Shown here piece by piece: positions 26,389 through 35,054 of a DNA stretch of 64,000 nucleotides. The notes beneath the pieces were generated by a model. It was not told where the DNA came from, ran no database searches, and saw only the letters and a program-made list of their open reading frames with translations. The stretch is from Pelomonas sp. V22. Lineage in GTDB: Bacteria; Pseudomonadota; Gammaproteobacteria; Burkholderiales; Burkholderiaceae_C. The translations under genes were made by a program, and so were the position numbers. Positions within the stretch are counted from its first letter, which is position 1, and each line of letters starts with the position of its first letter. The stretch spans positions 310,001-374,000 of the forward strand of contig NZ_JAGIXS010000001.1 in the NCBI RefSeq assembly GCF_030014915.1, read 5' to 3'.

Positions 26389-27974
26389 CCCACCTGCTTG
26401 CTCATCAAAATCGCCATGATGGAGAGGCCCACGGCAAACACGGCCACCAGGCCACCGCTGGCCACGCCGAAGCGCACCAGGTCGACACGCGCGCGGCGCT
26501 TCTCGGCATCGCTGACCAGGCGCGACACCACGCCCAGGATGGGCAGCTCGGTGCGCAGGCGCAGCTCGCCGGCATCATGGAACACTGGCCGCAGCTGCGA
26601 GCCGACGAACGTCGTGAACACGCCCACACCCAGCGCCACGGCCAGCACGCCGGCCAGCAGCAGCAGGCGATTCGGCGCCACCGGCTTCGGGTTGGCACGC
26701 GGCGGGTCGATCAGGCGGAAGTCGGCCATGCCGCTGGCCACGTCCAGGTCACCCGAGATCGTTGCCTGCTCACGCTTGCTGACCAGCTCTTCGTAGTTCT
26801 TCTTGTGAATCGCGTAGTCGCGGTTCAGCTGGGCGGCCTCGGCCTCCACCTGCGGTGCGGTCTTGAGGGCATTCAGGGCGGCAGCGTAGCGGGACGAATA
26901 CTCGTCAACCCGGGCACGCAAGGCGGCAATCTGGATTTCCTGCCCGGCAATCGCCCGGCTCAGTTCCTGGGCCATCAGGCTGCCGGTGTTGGCGCCGCTC
27001 AGCGTGGGCGGCGCGGCCAGCGCATTCTTGCGCTGCTCGGCCATTTCCTTGCGCTTCTGATCTTCCAGGTCCTTGATCAGCTTGCGGGCCGTGACCACAT
27101 CCGGGTGCACCTCGGTATAGCGCTGCAGCAGACCATCCAGGTTGCGACGTTGAGCATCCAGACGCGAATCGATCTCAGGCGTGCTGATGGTGATGGCAGA
27201 TTCCTGCAGCAGGCTGGCCGTGGTGGAGTCGCCGCCGCGCGTGCGTTCAGCCTCAAGACGGGCCCGGGCCGCAGCCTGGGCGTTGGTGGCTTCACGCAGT
27301 TCGAGGCGTGAGCGTTCCAGCTGCGTGCTGAGTTCGCCCAGGCGGGCGGCCGAGTCCTTGCCGTCACCGCTCATCAGTTGGATGTTGCGCAGGCGGAATT
27401 CCTTCAGGCGCTGCTCGGCCTCCTCCAGCTTGCTCTCGTAGGTCTTGATCTGGTCAGTAATGAAGCTCGCGGCGGTGGCCGTGTCCTTGCGGCTGGAACC
27501 GAGGCTGGACTCGATGAAGATGGTGACCAGCGACTGCACGGCGCGCTTGGCGGTTTCGGGATCGCGGTCGCGGTAGGACAGCGTGTAGAGGTTGTCACGG
27601 CCCACGCTGCTGATGCGCAGCTCGGCGGTGACGCGGTCAATCGTCGCTTCTTGCTCGGCCTTGGTCTGGTTCTTCAGGTCCAGGTCGGCCATGCGCACCA
27701 GCTTCTCGACGTTGGGCCGGTTGATCAGCGTCTTGCTGAGCATGCTGACCTGCATGTCGACATTGGGCGCCACGGCCATGCCGGACATCAGCGGCTTCAG
27801 GATCGATTGCGTGTCCACGTAGATACGTGCGCTGGCTTCGTAGCGGTCAGGCATGGTGAACACCACGACCGCACCGATGGCGCCAGCCACCCAGGACACG
27901 AGCAGGCCGTACCAGCGGTACTTCCACATGCGCCGGGCAATCGAGAAGAATTGAGCGAGCAGGAGATCCATCAA
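26385..27974 (-). CDS. Polysaccharide chain-length determinant (Wzz family), PEP-CTERM locus type
   Basis: A 529-residue inner-membrane protein with an N-terminal span (about 20-42), a long helical periplasmic part with coiled-coil character (about 170-400) and a second span near the C-terminus (about 500-525). The P-x2-P-x4-S-P-K-type Wzz segment appears as R-L-I-D-P-P-R-A-N-P-K-P-V-A-P-N near 425. It belongs with the PEP-CTERM chain-length subfamily (TIGR03007-type). It should assemble with the downstream tyrosine kinase and with the outer-membrane export lipoprotein to control chain length. It is separated from the export gene by 91 bases and overlaps the kinase gene by four. Confidence 0.93.
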   Translation of the reverse strand: MMDLLLAQFFSIARRMWKYRWYGLLVSWVAGAIGAVVVFTMPDRYEASARIYVDTQSILKPLMSGMAVAPNVDMQVSMLSKTLINRPNVEKLVRMADLDLKNQTKAEQEATIDRVTAELRISSVGRDNLYTLSYRDRDPETAKRAVQSLVTIFIESSLGSSRKDTATAASFITDQIKTYESKLEEAEQRLKEFRLRNIQLMSGDGKDSAARLGELSTQLERSRLELREATNAQAAARARLEAERTRGGDSTTASLLQESAITISTPEIDSRLDAQRRNLDGLLQRYTEVHPDVVTARKLIKDLEDQKRKEMAEQRKNALAAPPTLSGANTGSLMAQELSRAIAGQEIQIAALRARVDEYSSRYAAALNALKTAPQVEAEAAQLNRDYAIHKKNYEELVSKREQATISGDLDVASGMADFRLIDPPRANPKPVAPNRLLLLAGVLAVALGVGVFTTFVGSQLRPVFHDAGELRLRTELPILGVVSRLVSDAEKRRARVDLVRFGVASGGLVAVFAVGLSIMAILMSKQVG

Positions 27975-28065
27975 ACTTACTTCAAACGAGAGGTGCCTGG
28001 CACCGGGGCATCCGCGCCGCAGCGAGGGCTGCGAACGCGATGCATCTGCGCGTGGATCGAGAGAG

Positions 28066-28689
28066 TTAGAAGAAGCTTTGCGGAATGATCAGGATGTCGC
28101 CCGGCCGCATTTCAACGTTGGCCGACACATCGCCACGCTTGATCAGGTCCTTGAGGCGCACGGAGTACTGCTTGTTGCCCTCCGACGAGCGCAGGATGGT
28201 GGCGCTATTGCCGGCGGCGAAGTCAGTCAGGCCACCCACGGCGATCATCACGTCCAGCAAGGTCATCTTCTGCTTGTAGGGCAGGAACTGAGGCTTGGCG
28301 GCCTCGCCAACCACGCGGATCTGCTCGCTGTACGGGCCCACAAAGCCGGTGACGATCACGGTCACGACCGGGTCGCGCACATACTTGCTCAGCTGCTTCT
28401 CGATGTCGCGGGCGATCTCGACCGAGTTCTTGCCCTGCGCGACCATCTCGTCGATCAGCGGCGCGGAGATCTTGCCGTCGGGGCGCACAGGCACTTGCAT
28501 CGACAGCTCGGGATTGCGCCACACCATGATGTTGAGGCCGTCACCCGGGCCGATGATGTAGCTGTAATCCTGCTGCGCCGCAGCCGCCGGTGCCGGCGGC
28601 AGGCCGCGCGTGCTGGAGCAGGCACTCAGCAGACCGAACGAAGCCGCCAAGACCAGCCAGCCGCAGCGGCGCGAAATGGATGCAAACAT
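28066..28689 (-). CDS. Polysaccharide export lipoprotein (Wza-like), first gene of the exopolysaccharide operon
   Basis: A 207-residue outer-membrane export protein. It has a lipoprotein signal with lipobox L-L-S-A-C (Cys24), then the polysaccharide-export domain Y-I-I-G-P-G-D-G-L-N-I near 48 and a SLBB-like segment at about 120-200. It matches the PEP-CTERM-associated export subfamily (TIGR03027-type). The start is open to choice: the ATG at 28689 has no good ribosome site, whereas a TTG at 28698 sits six bases after AGGA and would add three residues. An in-frame extension further upstream to 28863 is unlikely because the lipoprotein signal would be internal. It is the first gene of the 25-kb minus-strand operon, so the promoter must lie in 28690-28991. 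Confidence 0.9.
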   Translation of the reverse strand: MFASISRRCGWLVLAASFGLLSACSSTRGLPPAPAAAAQQDYSYIIGPGDGLNIMVWRNPELSMQVPVRPDGKISAPLIDEMVAQGKNSVEIARDIEKQLSKYVRDPVVTVIVTGFVGPYSEQIRVVGEAAKPQFLPYKQKMTLLDVMIAVGGLTDFAAGNSATILRSSEGNKQYSVRLKDLIKRGDVSANVEMRPGDILIIPQSFF

Positions 28690-28991
28690 AGTTTTCAAGG
28701 CAATTCCTATCGATGAACGTGGCGGCAGCGCCAGCGACGACAGCGTTGCTGCACGCACAGCACTGACCGGCGAACTGCTGATCTGCGGATCATGCCACAG
28801 GGCTTTGAGGCTTTTGTGCCCAGCAAACAGGGGGCTTGCGAGGGCGCGCGAGCAATATCGCACGGCGATTCGATAAGGCTGAAACTCCGAGCCCTCCGCC
28901 TTCGGTTGTCGGCCTGTCGGGGCTCGGCGATACTGCCGCGCGGCAGGTCGCCCGGCGGCCTGGGCAGCACCTCCGCCAGCAAAGGAATCAA
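28690..28991. other. Divergent intergenic region between export operon and ThiF-like gene
   Basis: About 300 bases that must carry the promoter of the large minus-strand operon and that of the plus-strand ThiF gene. No convincing sigma-70 or sigma-54 promoter could be read by eye: a minus-strand TGGCAT near 28790 lacks the matching TTGC at the right spacing. The CTGTCG/TTACA motif found before the two PEP-CTERM genes is not seen here. An AAAGGA ribosome site lies just before the plus-strand start. Confidence 0.5.
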
Positions 28992-29864
28992 ATGCAGTTT
29001 GACTACGCCCGCGCCTTCTCCCGCAATATCGGTTGGGTTACCGAAGCAGAGCAGGCCAAGCTACGGAATGCCCGCGTCGCCATTGCCGGGATGGGCGGCG
29101 TCGGTGGCAAATATGTGGAGACCCTGGCGCGCCTGGGCGTCGGCAAGCTGGTCATTGCGGATTTTGACGAGTTCGACCTGCACAACATGAACCGCCAGGC
29201 CGGCTCTTTCATGTCCACCATGGGCCAATCCAAGCTGGAAGTGATGTCGCGCATAGCGCGCGACATCAATCCGGAAATGGAGATTCGCGCCTTCCCGCAT
29301 GGGGTAAACGCTGAAAATGTCGATGAATTCCTGGAGGGCGTGGATATTTACGCGGACGCGCTCGATGTCTTTGCCCTTGATATTCGTCGGATGGTGTTTG
29401 CCAAGTGCAAGGAGAAGCACATTCCGGCGCTGACAGCCGCGCCGTTGGGCATGGGCACGGCCTTTCTCTATTTCGATCCGGCCGGCATGAGCTTCGAGGA
29501 CTATTTCAAACTCGAAGGTCATGAAAAGGATGAGCAATTGGCACGATTCATCGTCGGCCTGTCGCCGGCCATGCTGAATCGCAGCTATCTTGTGGATCCG
29601 ACGTCCGTCAATTTCGGCGAGCGCCGTGGCCCCTCCACGCCGATGGCCTGTGCCTTGTGCGGCGGCGTCATGGGTTCGGCCGTGCTCAAGCTGATGCTGG
29701 GGCGTGGCAAGCTGCGGGCGGCACCGTGGTCCATGCAGTTCGACGCCTACCGACAGAAGCTGACCTTCAACTGGCGCCCCTGGGGCAATGCCAATCCGCT
29801 GCAGCAACTGCTGCTGCTGTTTGTGCGTCCCTTGCTGCGTGGCCAGGTCAGCCGCTCGAAGTAG
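28992..29864 (+). CDS. ThiF/MoeB/HesA-type E1-like adenylating protein
   Basis: A 290-residue protein with the E1-like nucleotide-binding fold: G-M-G-G-V-G-G at 33-39, D57/D59 in I-A-D-F-D-E-F-D and N-R-Q at 67-69, all as in ThiF and MoeB. Only one CxxC pair is present (C-A-L-C, 220-223), so the usual four-cysteine zinc site is incomplete. The ATG at 28992 has AAAGGA seven bases upstream. ThiF proteins adenylate the C-terminus of a ubiquitin-like or peptide partner; none is encoded next to this gene. A large bifunctional protein type (Rv1355c/MoeY-like) fuses such a domain to a nitroreductase-like one, and a stand-alone nitroreductase gene lies 4 kb downstream, so the two may act together. 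Function unknown. Confidence 0.85.
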   Translation: MQFDYARAFSRNIGWVTEAEQAKLRNARVAIAGMGGVGGKYVETLARLGVGKLVIADFDEFDLHNMNRQAGSFMSTMGQSKLEVMSRIARDINPEMEIRAFPHGVNAENVDEFLEGVDIYADALDVFALDIRRMVFAKCKEKHIPALTAAPLGMGTAFLYFDPAGMSFEDYFKLEGHEKDEQLARFIVGLSPAMLNRSYLVDPTSVNFGERRGPSTPMACALCGGVMGSAVLKLMLGRGKLRAAPWSMQFDAYRQKLTFNWRPWGNANPLQQLLLLFVRPLLRGQVSRSK

Positions 29865-29974
29865 CGCCTGCGCAAGACGGCCAAGGGCCGGCGTCCGAAG
29901 GCGGCAGGCTGCTGCGGCCGTCCACCGAGTTCATTGAATTGACAGCCGGCGTAGCCGGCGCCAGGGAGTGATAC

Positions 29975-32764
29975 GTGATTCGTCAACCGGTTTCCCCATC
30001 TCAGCGCCTCCTCGGCGGCACGGCACTGGCCGTTGCACTCCTGCTCGCCGCCTGCAGCAAGACCAGCGGCGACGACTACGATCTGGCCAAGGACAGCATG
30101 GCCAAGGCCGAGACCCCCACGGCCATCATTCATTTGAAGGCCGCGCTGCAGAAGGATCCAAGCCGCTGGGAGGCCCGCGCCCTGCTCGGCTATGCGCTCA
30201 TGCGCACCGGCGATGCAGCCGGCGCAACTGTTGAACTGGAGAAGGCCTACGCCGCCCAGTTCAACCCGGACGAAGTCGTACCCGCCCTGGCCACCGCCAT
30301 TCTCCAAACCGGCAAACCCAAAGTCGTTGTCGAACGCTTTGCCAAGCTGAAGATGCAAACGCCGGCCGCCACGGCCGCGCTGCAAGCCAGCCTGGGCATT
30401 GCCTATTGGCAGCTCGGAGAGAAGGCCGAGGCAGAGGCCGCCGTAGCCCGTGCCCTGGAAGCAGCGCCGGTGCAGAGCAATGCGCTGATGCTCAAGGCCA
30501 ACATCGCCGCGAGCAAGGGCGACATCGACGGCGCCATCGAGCTGATGAACTGGCTGCTGCAGCGCAACCCCAAGGACCTGCAGGCCATGCTGCTGCTCTC
30601 GCAGTTCCAACGCAACGGCAAGGGCGATGCCGCCGCAGCCGAGAAGACGCTGCTGCACGCCGTGGAGGTCGAGCCCCGCTTTCTCGAAGCGCAGAAGTCC
30701 TTGCTGGTCTACCGGTTGGAAGCCAATGACGTCGAGGGCATGAAGAAGCGCCTGGCCGAGGCCCGCAAGGCCGCGCCCAAGCATTCGACCACGCTCTACA
30801 TGACCGCCCTCACCGCCTTCACCGAAGGCGACATGCCGCGCGCCCGCGAAGCCTTGCAGCCACTGCTCAAGGTGAACAACAGCAGCGGCCAGCTGCAGTT
30901 GCTTGCCGGCTTGATCGAGTTCAACGCCAACTCCTTGCTCAAGGCTGAAACTCATCTGACCAAGGGCCTGCAACTGCTGCCCGAAGAAACTCAGCCGCGC
31001 CTTATCCTGGCCGACCTGTACATGCGCCGCGACCAGCCCGAGAAGGCGCTGAACGTGCTCGCCCCCCTACTGGAGCAAAAGCCACCACTGGCCGAGGCCG
31101 TAGGCGCTGCCGCCGACATCTACATGCACATGGGCGACATGACCAGGGCCGAGGCCTTGTACGTTACCGCCGCCCGCCTGGCCCCGGAAAGCAGCCGCAC
31201 CAAGGTCGCCCTGGCAGCCGCCCGGCTGGCACGCGGCGCCGGCGAGAGCGAGTTGCGCGAGCTGGAGTCGCTGGGCCGGCTGTCCAAACCCACGGACGTG
31301 TTCGCCGAGATGGCGCTTTTCAATGCCCGCTTGCGCCTGAAGGACCTTGACGGCGCCATGAAGGCCGCCGACGCCATGACGCAGAAGCAGCCCAACAAGG
31401 CAGCACCCTGGGTCCTGAAAACCGGCATCTACGAGCTGAAATCGGATGCCACCAATGCCAAGGCATCGCTGGAGCGTGCCCTGCAGCTGGATCCCCTGCA
31501 TTTCCGCGCCGCACTCCGCCTGGCCGCCTACGACGCCCTAGCCGGCAACTACGACGCAGCGGTCAAACGCTTCGACAACCTGCTCAAGTCCGATGCCAAT
31601 CACACGCCGGCGCGGCTGGCCGTGGTCGATTTCAAGCGGCGCGCCGGCGCCAAGCCCGAGGAGCTGGTCAACCTGCTGGAAGCCACCGTGCGCGACGACC
31701 CGAGCAATGCAGTCGCCCGAGTCAAGCTGGTCGAGGAACTGATGCGTCAGGACCAAACCGCCAAGGCGCTCGATGCCGCCCAAGCTGCCGCGGCCGCCCT
31801 GCCCAATGACCCTCGCGTCTACGGCATGCTGGGCGAAGCCCAGATGCGCTCCGGCAACGTGGAGCTGGCCATTGGCAGCTTCGGCAAGCTGAGCAACCTC
31901 AGCCCCAAGGAACCATACCCGCCTTTCCGCCTCGCCGAAGCCCAGCTGAGCGCTGGCCAGCAGAAGGCGGCCATGGCCTCGCTCAGGCATTCGCTTGAGC
32001 TGCAACCGAACTACCTGGCCTCGCAGCGCGCCCTGACCGCCATCATGCTGCGCTCCGGCGACGCAGCCGGCGCCCTCAAGCTGGCTCGCACCATACAGAG
32101 CCAGCGCCCCAAGGAAGACATCGGTTTCCTGCTCGAGGGCGACATCGAGTCCTCGCGCAAGAACTGGTCCGGCGCAGGCGCAGCCTATCGCAACGCCCTG
32201 GACCGTCGCGCCAGCGGCGAGGTGGCTTCCAAGCTCTACCAGCTGCAGATCAACGCAGGCAATGCTGCAGCTGCGGCACAGTTCGAAAGCAGCTGGCGCA
32301 AGACCCATCCGAACGACGTGCAGTTCATCTCCTACCTCGGTGAGCAAGCCATGACGGCTGGCCGCTATGGGGACGCCGAAGCGCTGCTGCGCGAGATTGT
32401 GAAACTGGTACCGGGCCGGGCCAACGCCTGGTCGAGCCTGGCCTATTGCCTGCTCGAGCAAAAGAAGCCCGGCGCCCAAGAAGCCGCCGGCAAGGCCCTG
32501 CAAATCGCCCCCCAAGACCCCAATCATCACCAGATGCTGGCCCAGGCCCTGGCGGCCGATGGCTCCCTGCCCAAAGCGATCGCAAGCCAGCGTGAAGCCA
32601 TCCGACTCTCGGGCGGCCGACCCAACTTCCGTTTCGGCCTCGCCAAGCTGCTGCTGCAGTCGGGTGACAAGGCGGCAGCCAAGGCCGAACTGCTGTCGCT
32701 GACCAGCATCAAGGAGGCTTTTGCAGGCAAGGAGCAACTGGCGAGCCTGCTCCAGGGACTCTGA
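29975..32764 (+). CDS. prsT: PEP-CTERM system TPR-repeat lipoprotein (PrsT-type), copy 1
   Basis: A 929-residue lipoprotein starting with GTG at 29975, seven bases after AGGGAG. The signal peptide ends in lipobox L-L-A-A-C (Cys27). The rest is a chain of more than 15 tetratricopeptide-like helical pairs with recurring A-L-x-x-D-P/A-x-L-x-L-A-x-x-Y patterns. Giant TPR lipoproteins of this type (TIGR02917) occur only with the exosortase A system and are encoded beside the PrsK/PrsR regulators. They may tether or assemble envelope components, but the role is not settled. A second paralogue lies at 37.3-40.1 kb on the other strand. It is followed by the sigma-54 driven PEP-CTERM gene. Confidence 0.92.
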   Translation: MIRQPVSPSQRLLGGTALAVALLLAACSKTSGDDYDLAKDSMAKAETPTAIIHLKAALQKDPSRWEARALLGYALMRTGDAAGATVELEKAYAAQFNPDEVVPALATAILQTGKPKVVVERFAKLKMQTPAATAALQASLGIAYWQLGEKAEAEAAVARALEAAPVQSNALMLKANIAASKGDIDGAIELMNWLLQRNPKDLQAMLLLSQFQRNGKGDAAAAEKTLLHAVEVEPRFLEAQKSLLVYRLEANDVEGMKKRLAEARKAAPKHSTTLYMTALTAFTEGDMPRAREALQPLLKVNNSSGQLQLLAGLIEFNANSLLKAETHLTKGLQLLPEETQPRLILADLYMRRDQPEKALNVLAPLLEQKPPLAEAVGAAADIYMHMGDMTRAEALYVTAARLAPESSRTKVALAAARLARGAGESELRELESLGRLSKPTDVFAEMALFNARLRLKDLDGAMKAADAMTQKQPNKAAPWVLKTGIYELKSDATNAKASLERALQLDPLHFRAALRLAAYDALAGNYDAAVKRFDNLLKSDANHTPARLAVVDFKRRAGAKPEELVNLLEATVRDDPSNAVARVKLVEELMRQDQTAKALDAAQAAAAALPNDPRVYGMLGEAQMRSGNVELAIGSFGKLSNLSPKEPYPPFRLAEAQLSAGQQKAAMASLRHSLELQPNYLASQRALTAIMLRSGDAAGALKLARTIQSQRPKEDIGFLLEGDIESSRKNWSGAGAAYRNALDRRASGEVASKLYQLQINAGNAAAAAQFESSWRKTHPNDVQFISYLGEQAMTAGRYGDAEALLREIVKLVPGRANAWSSLAYCLLEQKKPGAQEAAGKALQIAPQDPNHHQMLAQALAADGSLPKAIASQREAIRLSGGRPNFRFGLAKLLLQSGDKAAAKAELLSLTSIKEAFAGKEQLASLLQGL

Positions 32765-32788
32765 ATCGGGGTAAACACCTCCCCAAGC

Positions 32789-32806
32789 CTGTCGACAGCC
32801 TTTACA
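32789..32806 (+). promoter_or_regulatory. Putative PrsR upstream activator site of PEP-CTERM gene 1
   Basis: An 18-base element whose first ten bases are a perfect palindrome (CTGTCGACAG), followed by TTACA at its end. It starts 81 bases before the TGGCAC of the sigma-54 promoter. An ungapped match (CTGTCGRC-N5-TTACA) occurs before the only other PEP-CTERM gene in the window, 84 bases before its own promoter. Sigma-54 activators such as PrsR bind at this sort of distance. Assignment to PrsR is inference. Confidence 0.65.
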
Positions 32807-32868
32807 GGTAACTGAAACTACGCCACAGCAAATCAAATAAGTTGTTGATTTAAAAAGAAATGAGATAG

Positions 32869-32885
32869 CTGGCACACGGATTGCT
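32869..32885 (+). promoter_or_regulatory. Sigma-54 (RpoN) -24/-12 promoter of PEP-CTERM gene 1
   Basis: CTGGCAC-N5-TTGCT matches the sigma-54 consensus (TGGCAC-N5-TTGC) with exact spacing: TGGCAC at 32870-32875 and TTGCT at 32881-32885. Transcription should begin about 12 bases downstream, leaving a leader of roughly 50 bases with AGGAG at 32935-32939. Confidence 0.88.
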
Positions 32886-32945
32886 TTTGAACGTACGTCC
32901 GCCTACCAAGGCCAACTACCAAGACGAATCCGACAGGAGCTCATG

Positions 32946-33827
32946 ATGAAACTGATCAAGACCGCGATTGCAATGGCTGCCCTGCTGACCGCTAGCGTTG
33001 GCGCACTGGCAGGCACCTCGGTGGCCAATGCCATCCCCGCCGGCAACGTGCTGCTGTCGGATGACAGCGCCGAACGCTGGATCGATGTGAACAACAATGG
33101 CCTGCTGGACATTGGCGACAAGTTGCGTGGCATCGTCACGATCAACCAGAGCGGCAGCGCTCCGGCCACCCTGATCGGCGGCAATACCGCTTACAACGAA
33201 CTGACCGCCATCTTCCAGACCGTCGTGACCGCCATGACGCCTGCAGGCAGCGGCCGCTTCGACTACACCTTCGCTGCTGACCCGGCCTTCGCCGCCGAAT
33301 TCGCCTCCAAGGGCGCCACTGCCGGCACCGTCGGCCTGTTCTTCGAAGACAGCGCCAACGACTTCCGCCGTGCCAACTGCGGCGCTGGCGGCACCGCCGG
33401 CACCTACGCTGACTGCGAAGCTACCGCTACCGGCGGTACGCTGTGGGCCTCGTTCGGCCTCTCTGGCGGCTTCTGGACCGCTGCTGGTGCTGCTGGCGTC
33501 CCGAGCGCTGGCGCCTCCCTGCCGCTGACCACGCCCCTGGGCCAGTTCAGCATCGGCATGAACTTCATCACCAACAACACTGGCTTCACCTGGAACAAGG
33601 TCAAGTGCGTTGACCTGACCACGTTCGCCATCTCGGTGGTGGACTTCTGCGGCCAAGGCAGCATCATCGCTTCCGGTCGCGACATCGGTGACTCGACCGG
33701 CCCGTACGAAATCTTCGACGACGTGAACTTCACCGCCAACCGCGTGCCGGAACCTGCCAGCATCGCCCTGGTTGGCCTGGCTCTGCTGGGTCTGGGCGCA
33801 ACCGCCCGCCGCAGCAAGAAGCAGTAA
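32946..33827 (+). CDS. PEP-CTERM sorting domain protein 1 (exosortase substrate)
   Basis: A 293-residue secreted protein with a signal peptide (K-L-I-K-T then a hydrophobic A-rich core to A-L-A-G) and a classic PEP-CTERM tail: V-P-E-P-A-S, an 18-residue hydrophobic segment, then basic R-R-S-K-K. The mature region has a D-V-N-N-N-G-L-L-D-I-G-D loop resembling a calcium-binding dockerin/EF-hand turn, and several cysteines. Two ATGs are adjacent; the second (32946) lies six bases from AGGAG and is preferred over 32943 (three bases). The sigma-54 promoter and upstream motif suggest control by PrsK/PrsR. Probably cut by exosortase A and held in or released with the exopolysaccharide; its precise function is unknown. 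Confidence 0.93.
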   Translation: MKLIKTAIAMAALLTASVGALAGTSVANAIPAGNVLLSDDSAERWIDVNNNGLLDIGDKLRGIVTINQSGSAPATLIGGNTAYNELTAIFQTVVTAMTPAGSGRFDYTFAADPAFAAEFASKGATAGTVGLFFEDSANDFRRANCGAGGTAGTYADCEATATGGTLWASFGLSGGFWTAAGAAGVPSAGASLPLTTPLGQFSIGMNFITNNTGFTWNKVKCVDLTTFAISVVDFCGQGSIIASGRDIGDSTGPYEIFDDVNFTANRVPEPASIALVGLALLGLGATARRSKKQ

Positions 33828-33872
33828 TTTGCCCTCTGCTCTCCGCCTGATTGTTCAGGCGGAGACGCAAAC

Positions 33873-33907
33873 AAAAAGGCGCCTGATTTCAGGCGCCTTT
33901 TCTTTTT
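33873..33907. terminator. Strong bidirectional rho-independent terminator
   Basis: A perfect 13-base-pair stem (33874-33886 with 33889-33901) is followed by CTTTTT on the plus strand and by TTTTTG on the minus strand. It ends PEP-CTERM gene 1 and the convergent nitroreductase operon. A second inverted repeat (33841-33864, stem CTCCGCCTGA) precedes it. Confidence 0.93.
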
Positions 33908-33956
33908 GTTCGGCCAAAGTGGCCTGATCAGTATCAACCAGACCGGAGGCTGCGTA

Positions 33957-35012
33957 TCAGTTCAGCAGGAAGCTGGCGGCCGGCGGCCGGCCATTGCGCA
34001 CCTTGGGTGCGGCAGCATGGCCCAGGCGCAGGACCATGAAGGGCGTAGCGCCGGGGCTGAGTTCGCGCCAGCCCGCCTGCAGCCGCTGCTGGAGATCAGC
34101 CCGCACGTCGGTGGCGCCGACGAGTGCATAGAGAGGCGCAGCCGCATACACCGAGACAGCCAAGCCATTGGCATTGGCAGCCGCCCAAACCCGGAGCAAC
34201 GCCCGGCCCGCACTGAAGGCGCCCTGCTCCACCGACCCGGTTGCTGCGATGCTGCACACATGCGGCGCGAGCCGGCAAGGCAGATCGGCGGCGCGGGCGC
34301 CCAGCATCTTGTGCATGCCAATCAGGTTCAGGAACTTTTGCAGGCCCCAGTGGCGTGATGACGAGAATCCCGGACGCTCCCAAGGAGCCACGCCCAGCGA
34401 AGCCGGCGCCAGGCCTTCGGTCGCGCCCTGCGACCAGCCCAGATCGAAGCGCACAGCTTCAAACAGTTCCTGATGCAGGGCAGGATTGGCAAATCGTTCG
34501 GTCTCCGCGGCACGCAGCAAGGCAAGCAAGGCGCGGCGCTGTGGCTTGCCGTCATGCCAGCCCAACTGGGTGCCGGGAACGACGCCCAGACCTAGGGACA
34601 AAACGCTTTGCTGAGCGACGTCCAGTGCCGGTCCTGTGAAACGAAGCTCCCGGTTGCTATGACGCTGACGCAGTGCCGCACCGGCCAAGGGATCTGGCTC
34701 GACGGCCCCAGGGGCCAGGCGCAAACGCACTGGCACGGCGGGATTACCAAGATCAAGTTCGGGCAGCAAGCGCCAGCCCAGGGCCGTCGCCTCGACACAC
34801 AGGCTTTCCGCCACGGCGCCCAGTGAAATCAGGGTCAGCAGGCGGCGAGTCTGAGCCATCTGCCGCAGGTCGGCTGCCAGCGCGAGTTCCAGCGCATCGG
34901 CGCTGCAACGCAGCTTCCAGTGATGGTGGTTGTCGGCCGAGGGTGCCTGGACGGCCACTTCCAGCAGGCGCTGCAGGCGTGGGTCGTCAGCGGCAAGGGC
35001 AAGATCCGGCAT
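33957..35012 (-). CDS. Nitroreductase-like flavoprotein (third gene of the FeeM operon)
   Basis: A 351-residue protein with nitroreductase-fold features: A-P-S-A-D-N-H-H-H-W at about 22-31 resembles the FMN-binding P-S-x-x-N-x-Q-x-W block, and R-Q-R-H-S-N-R-E near 115 the second flavin motif. The sequence resembles the nitroreductase-like half of Rv1355c/MoeY and Acg-like proteins more than classical NfsB. Such proteins can lack redox activity and only bind flavin. It follows the serine protease gene by 42 bases on the same strand, so the order in one transcript is FeeM-PilZ synthase, protease, nitroreductase. Substrate unknown; the ThiF-like gene at 29 kb may be its functional partner. Confidence 0.75.
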   Translation of the reverse strand: MPDLALAADDPRLQRLLEVAVQAPSADNHHHWKLRCSADALELALAADLRQMAQTRRLLTLISLGAVAESLCVEATALGWRLLPELDLGNPAVPVRLRLAPGAVEPDPLAGAALRQRHSNRELRFTGPALDVAQQSVLSLGLGVVPGTQLGWHDGKPQRRALLALLRAAETERFANPALHQELFEAVRFDLGWSQGATEGLAPASLGVAPWERPGFSSSRHWGLQKFLNLIGMHKMLGARAADLPCRLAPHVCSIAATGSVEQGAFSAGRALLRVWAAANANGLAVSVYAAAPLYALVGATDVRADLQQRLQAGWRELSPGATPFMVLRLGHAAAPKVRNGRPPAASFLLN

Positions 35013-35054
35013 GGGGTTCCTCGGGGAAAGTAGATCGATGGCTTGAGCCCGAAC

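Noticed and set aside
28780-28800. Minus-strand TGGCAT as a sigma-54 promoter for the exopolysaccharide operon
   Set aside because: The position expected for TTGC reads GCAG, so the -12 element is missing.
29939-29944. TTGACA before the first PrsT gene as a sigma-70 -35 box
   Set aside because: No acceptable -10 box lies 16-18 bases downstream, and the GTG start follows too closely.
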